Source: Annona cherimola (lineage: Eukaryota; Streptophyta; Magnoliopsida; Magnoliales; Annonaceae). Taken from it: a stretch of 64,000 nt of DNA. How positions within the stretch are numbered: the first letter of the stretch is position 1; every line of letters starts with the position of its first letter. A program made the position numbers and the translations under genes. The stretch is taken from contig CM059975.1 of assembly GCA_030490835.1 (NCBI GenBank), positions 30,350,133-30,414,132 of the forward strand. Direction: 5' to 3'. Below the pieces are notes generated by a model. It made no database searches. It was given only the letters and a program-made list of their open reading frames with translations, and had not been told where the DNA came from. Positions 10,838 to 22,503 of the stretch are shown here, one piece after another.

Positions 10838-13800
10838 ACAAACGCATGCACGCACGAAGACGCGCACACAAACGGATGTTCTTTTATACCATTTATTAAG
10901 TTATTTGTCTGTCTTTTTTCCATTTCTGTTTGGACATTATGATTTCTTCATCATTATTATTTAGGATTGGCTTTTAGCTAGGACATCGGTTCGTTAATGC
11001 ATTTAAAGATGAATTAGTAGATTTCTGATTTAGCAAATGATGGAATCTAATCACATTTATAATTGTTTTTGTCTTTATCTGCTTCATTGTTGCAGAAAGA
11101 TTGGGACCTAAGATTAGCATGCCTTCTCTTGTTCTCATTTGATTGTAATGATAATTTCTGGCAATATTATGGTGACTTTTTACCAAGTGCAGAGGAATGC
11201 ACTAGTTTGCTTCTGGCAACCGAGGTACATTACTGGTCTTGAAAATCTTAATGTTTTATTGGCAATGTTTCTCGTACTCAGCTTTATCTTTTTCGTTTTC
11301 CTGTATTTTTCAGGACATGCTTTTTAATCCATGTGCATAGGTTAGAAATTTTTGGGACATTCAGACTTGAAAATAAACAAGAAACTCCATGTCAGTGATT
11401 TTACAAAGATTATCGCAGGATCCAAATGTGTTGAAATTTTGAACTGTGTACTGCTTTGGTATGCCACTTTCACAGGATTTAGGCATCCAGCCCATTCCTT
11501 TGTTGCTCCAACTCCAAGTCTGTGGGCCAGGATTGCATAAAAATCAACTAGATTGAAATTTTTGTAATTCTGATCTGTTAATAAATCATGAAAGCCTATG
11601 GCTGTTGTTATAGAAAAGGAGTAAAAGAATGCACAGATAGATCCTCCATTTTGATGGCTTTTGAAGCATTTATCAGTTGACTGATGTCATCATGATCTAA
11701 GGGTGTGTTTGACAATGAGAAAAAAATGTCAAGCTAAAACTTTTCACTCTCATAATTACCCTATTTTTAATCATTTTACTCTACTTTCTAATCATTTCTA
11801 CACAATTACCCATACAACTAACCTATCTATTTTGATTTCATTCTCTTTATTCCTTATCATTACCCCTACCGTATCTCATCATCTCTTCAAATTCAACTTT
11901 TACACAAAAAACTTTTCATCTAAAAGTTTTATCACTTCCTGAACACACCCTAAATCACAATTCCATGGAGCAAGAGCATGAGCATGAGCATGAGGACAGC
12001 TGCTATTTGCTGATGCATCATGTCCTATTTCCTTTAGTCATAATTAGTTTTCTTGCTTGTATTCTCAATACATATTTATTCAGTTGTAGCTGTTGATCAA
12101 TGCATACTGCAGGAGGAACTTATGGAGTTGCAAGACCCAAATCTGGCTTCAACTATGAGGGAGCATCGTCGACGGGTATTGGAATTTTGGGAAAAGAATT
12201 GGGTATGGAGTAATTCCCTCTCATTTCTAAGCAACTCCCATTGCCTCTAGACTTTTTCTCTGAGACATTGATATAATCTTGAACCTCATGCAGCATTCTT
12301 CTGTTCCACTTAAAATAAAACGTCTTGCCCGTGATCCGGAGAGATTTATTTGGGCAGTGAGCATGGCACAGTCACGTTGTATTGGTATGCAAATCAGGAT
12401 TGGTGCACTTGTAAAAGACTGTAACATGCTTGTTCCTTATGCTGGTAATTGTCTAGACACTAATGCTCATCAAGATCGGAGTTTTATGATTCCTTAGATG
12501 TATTCTGTTTCAGATTCTTCCTTTTCTTGGGATATATGGTTACCTTGTTTGTTACTGCATTCATTATTTATCTTTCATAAATCACAGGCAATATATAATG
12601 TTGATGCTTGCTTTTCTTTACATTCATCTATACATATGTGTCTATGTAGAGAAATAATTTAGTGAATGGTCCTGCTTCTATGTAACCTGGTTATATAGAG
12701 GCAGTTTTGTGTAACTCCTTCCATTTTCGATGTTTAGATATCTCATGGGATATTCTCTCATTCATTGTATTTAATATCATTTGGTTAGCTAAGAGACTAA
12801 ATTTCATCTAAATCAAATATGTGAATGGCCAACATTTGCTAAAAAATATATTTATGTAGAAATTATGAAAAATGTTTAGAATCATTTACATATGTATTAG
12901 AATATAATAATATTTTACAGAATCATTTTTCCGTATACTAGTTATATATTAGATGATTTAGATGTTGAAGATGAAACTTTAAAATTGATATTTACTATTA
13001 AATCGTTTTACTATATTGATTTTACACATTTGTCGAGGAACCCAATCGCATGCTCTCGGGTGCATACACTCCTTTTTTTATTTTTTTTTGAAATTTTTTA
13101 ATAATATTGTTAATTTATGTGTATTTAATGTGTGTATAAATTTGTACCATTTTTGGAGTATTTTAGATTTATTTTTGATTTTTGAAAATCAGTGGTACGA
13201 TTAGGGGTGTAAATAGGGTTAGGTTCAACCCGAGCCCGCATCAACCCGAACCGATTTATACCATGGTTGGGTTGAGGTTTTGGAAATTTGGTTTATAAAA
13301 AATGGGTTCAACCCGACCCGATTTTAAAAATGGGTTGGGTTGGGTTAGGGGTCGGTCAACCCGACCCGACCCGATTTCATAAGATATGTATTTACATATA
13401 TTTATGAGAGTGTATTTCATTCATATTGCTTAGATATTTAAATAAAATTGTGTTGAGTTTGGAAATTTGTTTGACTATTTGGTTGTCAAATGTTGTTTGA
13501 ATTTATTTGGTTTGGAAATATATTTGGTTAATTAGTTGTGAAATTGTGTTTGGATTATTTGGTTATATTGCATCGTAAATAGGTTGTTTAGATATTTGCT
13601 CGCATTGGTGATTTAGAATAACATAACAGGTCAACTGAGAACTTAAGATGTTTGTAGCTTTGATTGGAAGCCAACTAAGAAGGTAAGTAAGACTATAATA
13701 TTCATTTTTCTATTTTGCATAATTTACTGTAATAATTTTACTTGGCTTTCACTTTTTGACTTGCAGAAGACATCGATTGCTCAAAAATACAAAAATAAAA

Positions 13801-16800
13801 AAACGAATCAATTACTAAACTTATCCTCCACTTTTGAGCTATGTAGAACTTTTATTGGTACTTATTGTTTTTATAATTATCATTATTTTTATTAATTTAG
13901 AAATTCAGGTGAACAAAACTTTAACTAGTATTGATAACATGTGTAATCTATTAGCCCGATTTCTAACCCGAACCGAACCGATTTGAGGTGGGTTGAAATA
14001 GGGTTGGGTTAAGATGTGAAAAGTAGGGTTGAAAGTAGGGTTGGGTTGTGATTTTACAAGGTGGGTTAGGGTTGTATTTGTGCCAACCCGAGTCAACCCG
14101 ACCCGATTTACACCCCTAGGTACGATCATCATCCATTTGTTGATGGGCACAATGCGCAATGATACTAGACAAATGAAAGAGTTTTCAAGAAAATTTAAAT
14201 GATGTTAAATACAATAGATGCAGTGGATTTTCCATTAAAGATTAAGATATTAAAAATGAAAGATGTTACACAGAAGCATTCCCATTTAGCTAATTGGTAG
14301 TGCTACTTTATTATGGTTATTTGAGATCCAACATAACCATTTAATCTTATCATCATCTATTAATCTAGGAAGTGAAATATTATCTCAATTAAATGTTGAT
14401 ATTGTTCACAAAATTAAAATTAATTTGAGAGAATCTCAACCCTTCAAAAGTTCTTTTTTCATCATTTGAGAGGTCTACATACTTCTAATTGGACATCCTA
14501 ATGTTATAAAGTATTAGACTAATCTATAAATATGATTGTAAATGATCTTACAATATTCCAATGCTTGGGTGAGTATTTTTTTCAATAGCGACAAGGCTTC
14601 AACTGAAATGATTTTTAATATCTTAGTTAAATAAATGATGTTGAACATGAGGGTGAAATCCGGTTTAATATAATTACTCAAATTAGACTAAAACAAAATG
14701 GTGGTACAAAAGGTTCACTTTGGTAGTGCCTGCACCACCACGTATTTCCCTTATATATCACATTACAATAATGTGATAATTTTCTGAATACCACTTCAAG
14801 CTTCCTACGCTGGCAGTGCCAAGACTTTTGTGGCACTGCGAATTTTAAGGAAAGAAAGAATAAACAAAATTTATTCATTATTAGATTATTATTAGTATTC
14901 TTATTAAGGATGTGTTTGGGAATGAATAAAACTTTTGATAAAAAGTTTTGAAGTGTAAAAGTTGTCAAATGATGTGATGTGACAGGGGTAATGATGAGTA
15001 GTAAAGATGATAAAGTTAAAATAGATAGGTTAGTTATGTGGGTAGTTGTGTAGAAATCATTGAAAATGAGGGTATTTGTATAGGAAAATGTGAAAAAATA
15101 ATTAAAAAATATGATAGTTGTGGAGAGTGAAAAGTTTTAGATTGAAAAGTTTTAACTTGACATTTTTTAACCATTGCCAAACATACCCTAAATAAAAAAC
15201 CAATCAACTATTGGTATTACTACTACTACTACTACTATTATCACTACATTAATATATTACTACATGTATGTTGTATATTACAACGTATCTAAGAATTCTT
15301 AAAAGAGATTGTCCATCAATGACTATAGGCATAAGATCTCTCTATGTTAGGTAGATTTTGAATAGGCACTTGCCCAGCTGCACTTGTATGAAGCTCTGCC
15401 CTTGGCTCATTGGGGCAAAGTCTTCTCCCTCCCTGTCTTTGTTTTTAACAGCTCAGGCTGTATGCTAATCCTTTCACCAGAAGAGTTGGCATGCTGCTTC
15501 GCTATAAATTTGTGCTGAGTTTCCTGGAAATTAACATGAATGTTTGTTGTATTTCTTGTAGACATGTTGAATCATTCTTTTCAACCAAACTGTTTCTTCC
15601 ACTGGCGTTTCAAGGACCGTATGCTTGAGGTGATGACAAACGCTGGACAACGAATCAAAAAGGGGGAGGAGGTAATATTTTTCATGACACGTATGAATAT
15701 ATAGATCTGTGTACTTTTTGCATACCTGATGAGTGAAAAAAAAAAAGATCTCGTAGTTGTGGGGAAATGGCTTTGTTTTCTACTATTTTAAGAAGCCATT
15801 TCTAATAGATTTTAGCTTTACTGGATAGTATATGCCTTGACCTATATAGTAGATGACAAATACGCTGGTGTTATTAATGGATCTCAAATTATTTATGCTT
15901 TAGCAATATAAGGGACTTCTTGTCATATATTTGGATTTTATTTATTTATTTTTGGTTAATCAATGGAGCCAATCCATTGTTTGTTGGATTTTGATCCCCA
16001 ACAAGTGCGCAAATCGCAATAAATAGTATAGAAAAAAGATATCTTTCCCATGAGGATCAGGATGAGTGCTAGACTATAGAAAATTTACTTATTTGGACAA
16101 CCAATGGTTGAGTGATTTTAATTCTAATAAAACTAACAAATAAGCAAAGTAAAATAAGATAAACAATTGGGATGAGAGTTTTAGGGTTTCGGGATTCACA
16201 TCTTCTAAATTACCATGATCTTCCTTTGATCTATTCAATTTTGGGGATGTGTTGCAATAAAATAGAATAATCCTAGTTTTAATCTATCATTTTCACTCAA
16301 GAAATGAAAGATGTATTTCAGTGTACTTTTGTAGTATTAAAATCCATTAAGTTCTTTAATTATTTTATAAACTTCCTCAAAGGGTTCTTGCCTATTTTTA
16401 GGTCAGTGAATCCTAAGTTTAATATCTTGATTTTCCTATATTCAAACTTTTTCTTTCTAATGTCAAATGTATTAGACCATGCCAAGTGCAATGCCAATTC
16501 ACCAAGCAACAATGACTATACAATATTAAATTAAAGCAATAATATATATAATAATTGAATAGAATCAAAGTAGAATCATGGTCAACACTTGGATGACCAG
16601 GTGGTTGACATCAGCATGCGTGATTGCGTGCATGTGTGAGATCTGGGTTCAAATCGGGAATTGAAAAGGTCTACATTGCAAACCCTAGAATGGAAAAAAA
16701 AATTAGCCACTCATAATTTCAATGATATTCATCAATATAATCAAATAATAATAAATCATAGAACTAGTCCATGGAAGTATCTCAAAAAAGGGAAATCAAA

Positions 16801-19800
16801 AGAAATCAAACTAATAAAATTTCTTCTTAGAAGCTTGATCTCCTTCTCTTGATCTCTTTCTCTTCTTAAGCTTTGTTGACAGCTCCTTCTCTCCATGGAT
16901 CTATCCAATCTCATAGATGTTTTTTCAAAGTTAGAGACCTCCTTTTATAAGTGACTTGACAAAGGAACAAGCAGACTGAAAACAGGAGCAAATGGAGTGC
17001 ACCAGCCACACATGGCAGCAGAGTGAACACGCCCATGGGCATGTTGGTTAGAAATCCACACCCCCAGAGCATGTTGGATGCTGATAGCTGGTGCTGCTGC
17101 TTTATGGCTTCCGGATTGGACATGCACTAGGGCTTGTTGGTTTCCATTTCACAAGCTCAGCGTGTGTGAATAGCTGTTCTTTGCTCCTTCCAACTGCCCT
17201 GCTTTCCAAACTTCGTGTATTTGATGTATTTTGCACCTATTCTCAAGAAAATTCATGTAAGCCATCGAAAAACCATGTTTTAATGGAATTTCAATGAAAA
17301 CATGGCAAAACACAAGGAAAACTCTCAAATATTAGTGAAAGTAGTGCACATTTAACCGTGAAATGTAGTGTTATTAACACATCACCTCCATCAATGTGCT
17401 TCGATAGGCAGTCATTAGGAAGATTCCTTTTTCATTTTGAATTCCATTTGAACCCCTTTACATTGTATTGTGTACAATACTCCTGTGTTGGTAATGCACA
17501 GCGTATGAATTTGAACAGACGTGAGATCAATTATTATAGCTTAGACTTCCATTTCATTAGGGGCTTTTCCTTTTTTCTTTTTACAAAAAAATTCTGACTA
17601 AGATTTCTTGTGGAGTCCTTAGCAATTATGTGTGTGATTAACAAAGATTTTTATTGCTACTTGTATTTTTGTTGCCATTCTTCATATCCTCATTGTCATT
17701 ATCACTGTTTTTTCAGAGTGCTCTTAATTCTGGACTTTGATGAGTTTCTTGATTATTTTCTTTTGTTTTCTTTTTTGCCCTGCATTTCTTACATTAGGTT
17801 TCTTTTTGGAGTTGATAGTTCTTTGCTTCTCAAATGCTTGCAGATGACAGTCAACTATATGAGTGGCCAAATGAATAATATGTTTATGGAAAGATATGGA
17901 TTTTCATCTCCTACAGTACGTTCCAAGATATGTGCATTATTGCTGCTGCAGCTACCACTTCTTCTTAAATAACAAGCTATAAAATATGCATGGTGTAGAT
18001 GATTTGAGTTATTAGATATTTTTGTTTCATACATCTTTTGCCTTTAGGATTAATGGGCAAGCCTGATTTTGCACCATTTTGCTCTTCATGTTGTTGGCAT
18101 ATCGTGTACATGAGTGGAGTTGTCTTTTGGTCAATTTTCATGTGATTTGGATTGCATATAAAGCATACATGGATCTCCTGTATAAGGATTATTCATCGCC
18201 AAACAGTCAACTTTAGAAATAGGTGGAATAATAGGATTCTTTGGTGCCAAGGCTCTTCACCTTTACAGTTACTGTTACCTGTCATTACTCATAACTGCAA
18301 GGCTCTCCACTTGCACACTAGGCCACTAGCCACATGTTCAAATTATGGAAATAACCATCTCAAAAATGAAGTTACGACCGTGGGCATCTTGCCCTTCCCA
18401 GAACCCCTCATTGTAGGACACTTGTATTCCATATGCCCTTATCATAGAATTCATGGGTGACAATTTTGATCCCCAATTAAATTTCTGAGGCGTTGTATTG
18501 TACTGACTGTGGCACATCAACATCTCCCATTAAATCTCTAGAAGGGCTTCTAATTCAAGCACTTTTCCATTTATTTGTACATGATGTATATATGAGACCA
18601 TAAGTCCACTGAGATACACAACATAAACAGATCATAAACTATAACATATTTCTCAATTGAATCTTGCATTTATCACATAAACTTCATTTTCTCCCCGTAG
18701 GAACTGATTTCCTCTATCACTATATTTTAACTGGGCTAACTTCGGTATCTTTCTAATTTCTGAATTTTGCAGAATCCATGGGATGTTATTCATTTCTCTG
18801 GAAATGCTAAAATCCATTTGGATACCTTCTTATCAGCCTTCAACATTTCTGGCATGAAAGATGATTTTTATCACAACAGTAAGATAAGAGCATCATTAAT
18901 TCTTCATGACCGTCTGCCAGTTATAGCACTCTGACATTGTATTATTTACTTGCAAAGAAAGCCACATGCATTTGTAAAGAACCACTCTCTTTGTTCACAT
19001 GCACAGGTCGGTTGTTTAATGGTCAAGATCCCTTTGTTGATGGAGCAGTAGTTGCTGCAGCACGGACTTTGCCAACCTGGTCTGATGGGGATGTGCCTTC
19101 CCTACCAAGTGTAGAAAGGAATGCTGCACAGGAGCTACAGAACGAGTGTCACCGGATATTGACAGAATTTCCAACATCTTCAGAGGAAGATCTGCAGATT
19201 CTAGGTGCCTTGCATCACCCATATTTTCTTTTGTATAGTCTTCTATCAAACACTGATGCAATTGATTTGATGCTTAATAAACTAGCTTTGCAATTTGCAT
19301 TTTTCTATCAGAATTGTGCATAAATTTGCATTTTAAAATCACTGAGCCATGCGATGGATGAACCATGATATAGTATTTTATGGGTGTGCAAAACGTGTGC
19401 GAAACGACCTTCTAAATATAAGACAATTGCTTCATATTGGTAGGGATCCATTGTATACTATGATCAGATGCTTTGAATTCGACGAATGCAATAACTGGAG
19501 CTATGGAAATCCATGGTTGGGCGAGATGCATTCTTTTCCCTTTTTTTAGGAGTGATGTCCCATAGATTAGATCCCTGATTTGTTAGATTTAAGAAGTATT
19601 TGACTATTCCTAATACGTTATGAGGTAAATGACTTCTTTTTATTTCTGTTGTTTTTTGCCTCGTTTTCCTGCTAAAAGAATCAAATCCGGAAGCTAGCAG
19701 GACCCTGGAAGCTGCAATCAAGTATGTAATCTCTGGTTCATGTCCTCCAGAATTAGTGGAATTATGTGGACATTCTTGCAAATTTCTTTACATGCTTTCT

Positions 19801-20210
19801 GCTCATGTGGAAAACATATACATCTGATCTCCCTGCCATGTTCATCAGATTGTGGCCATTGAAGCATCATTTGTGTGCAATGTGTCCACAATGCTGATCA
19901 TATTCTACTTTTCAAGCCTGATTAGTGGCCTTACTTTGCAATTGTGGACCATCAGGACTAGTTTGGCCTTACTTTGCAATTGTGTCCTGCCTGATTAGTG
20001 GCCTGATATAGCGTCAATTCCACATGCTGACGCACCTTCAAGTAATCATTTGAACCTGTGCTTCTCTTTTCTCATGTTTGAGAAACTGTAGATCATTGTC
20101 AACTTCCTGAAGGCCAATGTAATTGCTGCAGGTATAGGTTGCATCGGAAGCAATTCATAGAGAAAGTGATCCAAACATTGGATGTTTATCAAGACAGAAT
20201 ATTGTTTTGA
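9149..20210 (+). CDS. PTAC14: pTAC14/PAP7, plastid SET-domain protein of the PEP complex (13 exons)
   Basis: I assembled 13 exons with GT..AG borders and consistent phases: 9149-9205, 9370-9534, 10060-10197, 10611-10736, 11096-11224, 12113-12202, 12294-12444, 15562-15671, 17844-17915, 18773-18878, 19007-19204, 19679-19721, 20132-20210. They total 1464 bp, 487 aa, close to about 483 aa in Arabidopsis as I recall it. An N-terminal Ser/Pro-rich stretch fits a plastid transit peptide. The SET fold opens at GPDGFGVFASKDVEP and continues through FFPDIIPIGHPIFD to the core ADMLNHSFQPNC and the closing KKGEEMTVNY. A Rubisco-LSMT-like C-terminal region ends in YRLHRKQFIEKVIQTLDVYQ. pTAC14 (PAP7) belongs to the plastid-encoded RNA polymerase assembly and is needed for chloroplast biogenesis. 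Methyltransferase activity has not been shown here. Introns 7 (3.1 kb) and 8 (2.2 kb) are enlarged by transposons, but no exon is damaged. Confidence 0.93.
10767..10832. repeat. Compound (CT)n(CA)n microsatellite in pTAC14 intron 4
   Basis: An uninterrupted CT run is followed directly by a CA run, 31 bp after the exon 4 donor site. Confidence 0.97.
11701..11950. mobile_element. Complete Tourist-like MITE in pTAC14 intron 5 (family T)
   Basis: This is the best defined member: 250 bp, left end GGGTGTGTTTGACAATGAG, right end CACTTCCTGAACACACCC, flanked by TAA on both sides (11698-11700 and 11951-11953). A TAA/TTA duplication plus GGG(N)TGTTTG ends is the Tourist (PIF/Harbinger) signature. The interior runs in the opposite orientation to most other copies. 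Confidence 0.88.
13036..14133. mobile_element. Partial GCACCCGGGAGC-type fold-back MITE carrying a nested hAT element
   Basis: The part before 13194 (ATGCTCTCGGGTGCATACAC, then TGTGTATAAATTTG and TTTTTGGAGTATTTTAGAT) matches one arm of the fold-back element at 45248-45653. The opposite arm is missing. The imperfect 9-bp repeats outside (CATTTGTCG / CATTTGTTG) suggest a Mutator-type insertion. Confidence 0.55.
13202..14118. mobile_element. Non-autonomous hAT element with exact 8-bp target duplication
   Basis: GGTACGAT flanks both ends (13194-13201 and 14119-14126). The terminal repeats are TAGGGGTGTAAATAGGG on the left and, reverse-complemented on the right, TAGGGGTGTAAATCGGG. Both subterminal regions are packed with GGGTTGGGTT and AACCCGA motifs, likely transposase-binding repeats. 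No transposase is encoded. It sits in intron 7 of pTAC14. Confidence 0.88.
14907..15188. mobile_element. Tourist-like MITE in pTAC14 intron 7 (family T)
   Basis: The left end AGGATGTGTTTGGGAATG follows TTA, and the right end CATTGCCAAACATACCC precedes TAA. The interior is very close to the copy at 8681 (AATGATGTGATGTGACAGG, TTTTAGATTGAAAAGTTTTAA). Confidence 0.82.
15950..17400. other. Intron 8 of pTAC14: unclassified inserted repeat
   Basis: Intron 8 (15672-17843) is unusually long. Its middle contains features seen in LTR-type insertions (TTGTTGGATTTTGATCCCCA near 15980, a purine-rich tract, TTATTAACACATCACC near 17370), but I could not define matching ends or a target duplication. No coding sequence is recognised. 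Confidence 0.3.
16575..16700 (+). mobile_element. Possible tRNA-derived SINE
   Basis: A TGACCAGGTGGTTGAC stretch resembling a pol III A box is followed about 55 bp later by GGTTCAAATC, a good B box. The rest of the sequence does not fold as an obvious tRNA cloverleaf. The 3' limit is unclear. Confidence 0.3.
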
Positions 20211-20970
20211 CTGGATGCATGTGCTACTGATCATAGCTAATTAGGTGCAGAAGCCGTATTTTTCGAGTTCTGCTTGTGGGTTCTCTGTGCAGCAGGTTTT
20301 GAGCTCATTTTGGCATGGAGCCAACCTTTCATGATAGGCAGCAGGCTGGCCATCCCCAATTCCCAATCACTGTCTCTGATGTCTGATGCGGATGACGTTG
20401 TTGGTTCTTCTGTTTAAGTTCCCAAATGATCATGGATGGGTGATGACCGAAGAACCTCCCTATGTTGAATCAGGATCTTCTCTTGCCCCACCCACCAACA
20501 GGACAGTCACAACTCTTAAAGAAATAAACATGACTACTGACCAACCGTTAATGCTTGAGCTGAGCTGATGAGTTGATTCAACCATTGGTATTTATAGCTG
20601 ACATGACTAAGTTTTTCAGAAGCTTTGCTCAAGTGTTAACTCATTTCTGTGAGTCAAAGAAAAAATAACTCACTTTAAGGGTTCAATCTATTGAACTCAG
20701 AAATGTATCTTCTTTGGACTTGCCAGTATGGATGGATCATCTAACAAGATAGTGCTCTTCCCACAAGAACATCAGCCACTCTTGTAGCTTGTTCATGAGT
20801 ACAGAGATGGCAGCTGCATTTGCTTTGTGTCCACTTCTCCCAGCAAACTGAAGACCTTCTAGCTTTCACCTACAACTACAAGCTTGTAAATGCCACCAGT
20901 ACCAGCTCCATGGAATGTGGAAAAGGAAAATTGGTGCTTGAGGCTTTATCCGATATCGAGAAAAGGGATG
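20211..20970. other. 3' flank of pTAC14, no further gene seen
   Basis: Mixed-composition sequence that should contain the pTAC14 3' untranslated region. Open frames are short and show no recognisable domain. Confidence 0.5.
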
Positions 20971-20974
20971 AAAA

Positions 20975-21111
20975 ATATCCTCTCTGACTCTCTCTCTCTC
21001 TCTCTCTCATACTTCCATTTAAGAAAAAAGATATTTATCTACCTAACAATTAGAAGCAATGAAAAAAGATGTGAAAATTCTAGGGTTGAAAACATAGTTT
21101 CACTATTGGCA

Positions 21112-21154
<43 letters not shown>

Positions 21155-21257
21155 TTCCATTTAAGAAAAAAAAGATATTTATCTACCTAACAATTAGAAG
21201 TAATTAAAAAAGGTGTGAAAATTCTGAGATTGAAAACGTAGTTTCACTATTGGCAGG
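20975..21257. repeat. Tandem duplication of 142 bp with embedded (CT)n tracts
   Basis: Each unit starts with a CT run, followed by TACTTCCATTTAAGAAAAAA (21010 and 21152), ATATTTATCTACCTAACAAT and TTTCACTATTGGCAG. The second CT run (21117-21150) is longer than the first. Confidence 0.9.
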
Positions 21258-21358
21258 AATGCCACAATAGAATCTATGCAACTAACTTTCGTAGGTATGT
21301 GCACTAGAGTCTATGCAGCCCCACAGCTGAGAAACAATTTTTGTGGTGATAATAGTAA

Positions 21359-22503
21359 GGAGAATTTTCAAATATATCTATGAATTTTCATCATAATTCT
21401 CTATATACTCACATATTTTCAAAACTTCCTCATATACTCATGAATTTTATTAAAAATTCCTTCAAATACCTATTTGTCGCATGCCTCCCTAGTTGCTGTT
21501 ATGTATAACATAGTTTTACCAAATTGCCCATATGCTTAATCACAACTGTGACTTTGCAATCTGGCTCGCCGTGCTCATGTAGTTGGTGAATGGTGACTGG
21601 TGTGTGATCTGTACATGTAAAAATTGATGGTTGACAATGGAAATGAAAATGAGAGCTTTTCTCCTGTGGTGGCTAAATCTTTTTTACTTGAGTTGTTGGC
21701 TGCTGAAATTAGATTCAACCGTGGATAAATTTTTTTTGACAGTGGGTACTTTTTGGTTGGACGAAACTTGCAAGGGGAAGATGAAGATTAGACGAGCGTC
21801 AGTGGTTTTGATCTTGGAGTTGAGGAAGGATAGTGGGCGCGATCAATTTGTTGGAAGGTTGGGGTTTTTGGGCATTGCGTTTGGATGCATCGCTGAAAGT
21901 GGGATTCGGGTAATTAGATTAGATTTGACAGTAGGTAATTTTTTTAGTTGTTTTTATGGGGAAGTGAAAGTGTGATTTGCAACAGTCGTGATAATGGGCT
22001 TTAGTTGGTTGATACAGAGCTTCACTAGAGTTGGAGCGAGTATGATCTGTTGAATATTGGGGCGATGACTAGGGCGATGACGGCTATCGATCGACGACGT
22101 AGTAGATGATGCAGGGGACATTAGTTGGGATGGCAGAGGCTGTCGTCACTGAATTCGGGGCAGTGCTTCTTTGATTTGAGGTTTGGATTTGAAAGGGAAC
22201 AATCTTGGCAATGGTAGAAGAATTGAGTGAGTTTTGTTGTTGGGCCAATGGCAGTCGTCAACGAGGCTTAAATTGCCGCTGGTAGGCACATGGTGCATCC
22301 TCGTCGGATCTAAGCAGGTTTTATCACGTTCATGATTTTGAAAATATTAAAAGAAAAAATCAAAAAATTCAAATCGTACCTAATGAAGGCTAATGGAGCC
22401 TAACATTTGGGAATTTGAGGAATTTTTATAAAATTCATGGATATGAAAGGAAGCTTTGAAAGGTGTTATGATAAAAATTCATGAGTATACGTGGGAGTTG
22501 CCC
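21359..22503. mobile_element. Possible Pack-MULE-like element
   Basis: Both ends carry inverted repeats of about 100 bp. The left has GAATTTTCATCATAA and ATACTCATGAATTTTAT; the right, reverse-complemented, has ATACTCATGAATTTTTATC and CCATGAATTTTATAAAAATTCC. The interior (21540-22370) is much richer in G and C than the flanks, as expected for captured host sequence, but I recognise no gene in it. Flanking ATAATAGTA / ATAATAATG match at 7 of 9 positions, so a target duplication is plausible but not proved. Confidence 0.5.

Larger units (their letters stand above)
12780..14285. repeat. Family X repeat copy split by a nested insertion (pTAC14 intron 7)
   Basis: The left part (12780-13035) and the right part (14134-14285) together match the continuous copy at 6995-7395. 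The gap is filled by an inserted element that itself carries a second insertion. CATTTGTCG at 13027-13035 and CATTTGTTG at 14134-14142 look like the 9-bp duplication made by the first insertion. Confidence 0.65.

Noticed and set aside
10617..10964. Single 115-codon frame through exon 4 and the CT/CA repeat
   Set aside because: Only the first 40 codons are real (exon 4 of pTAC14); the rest is intron with microsatellite.
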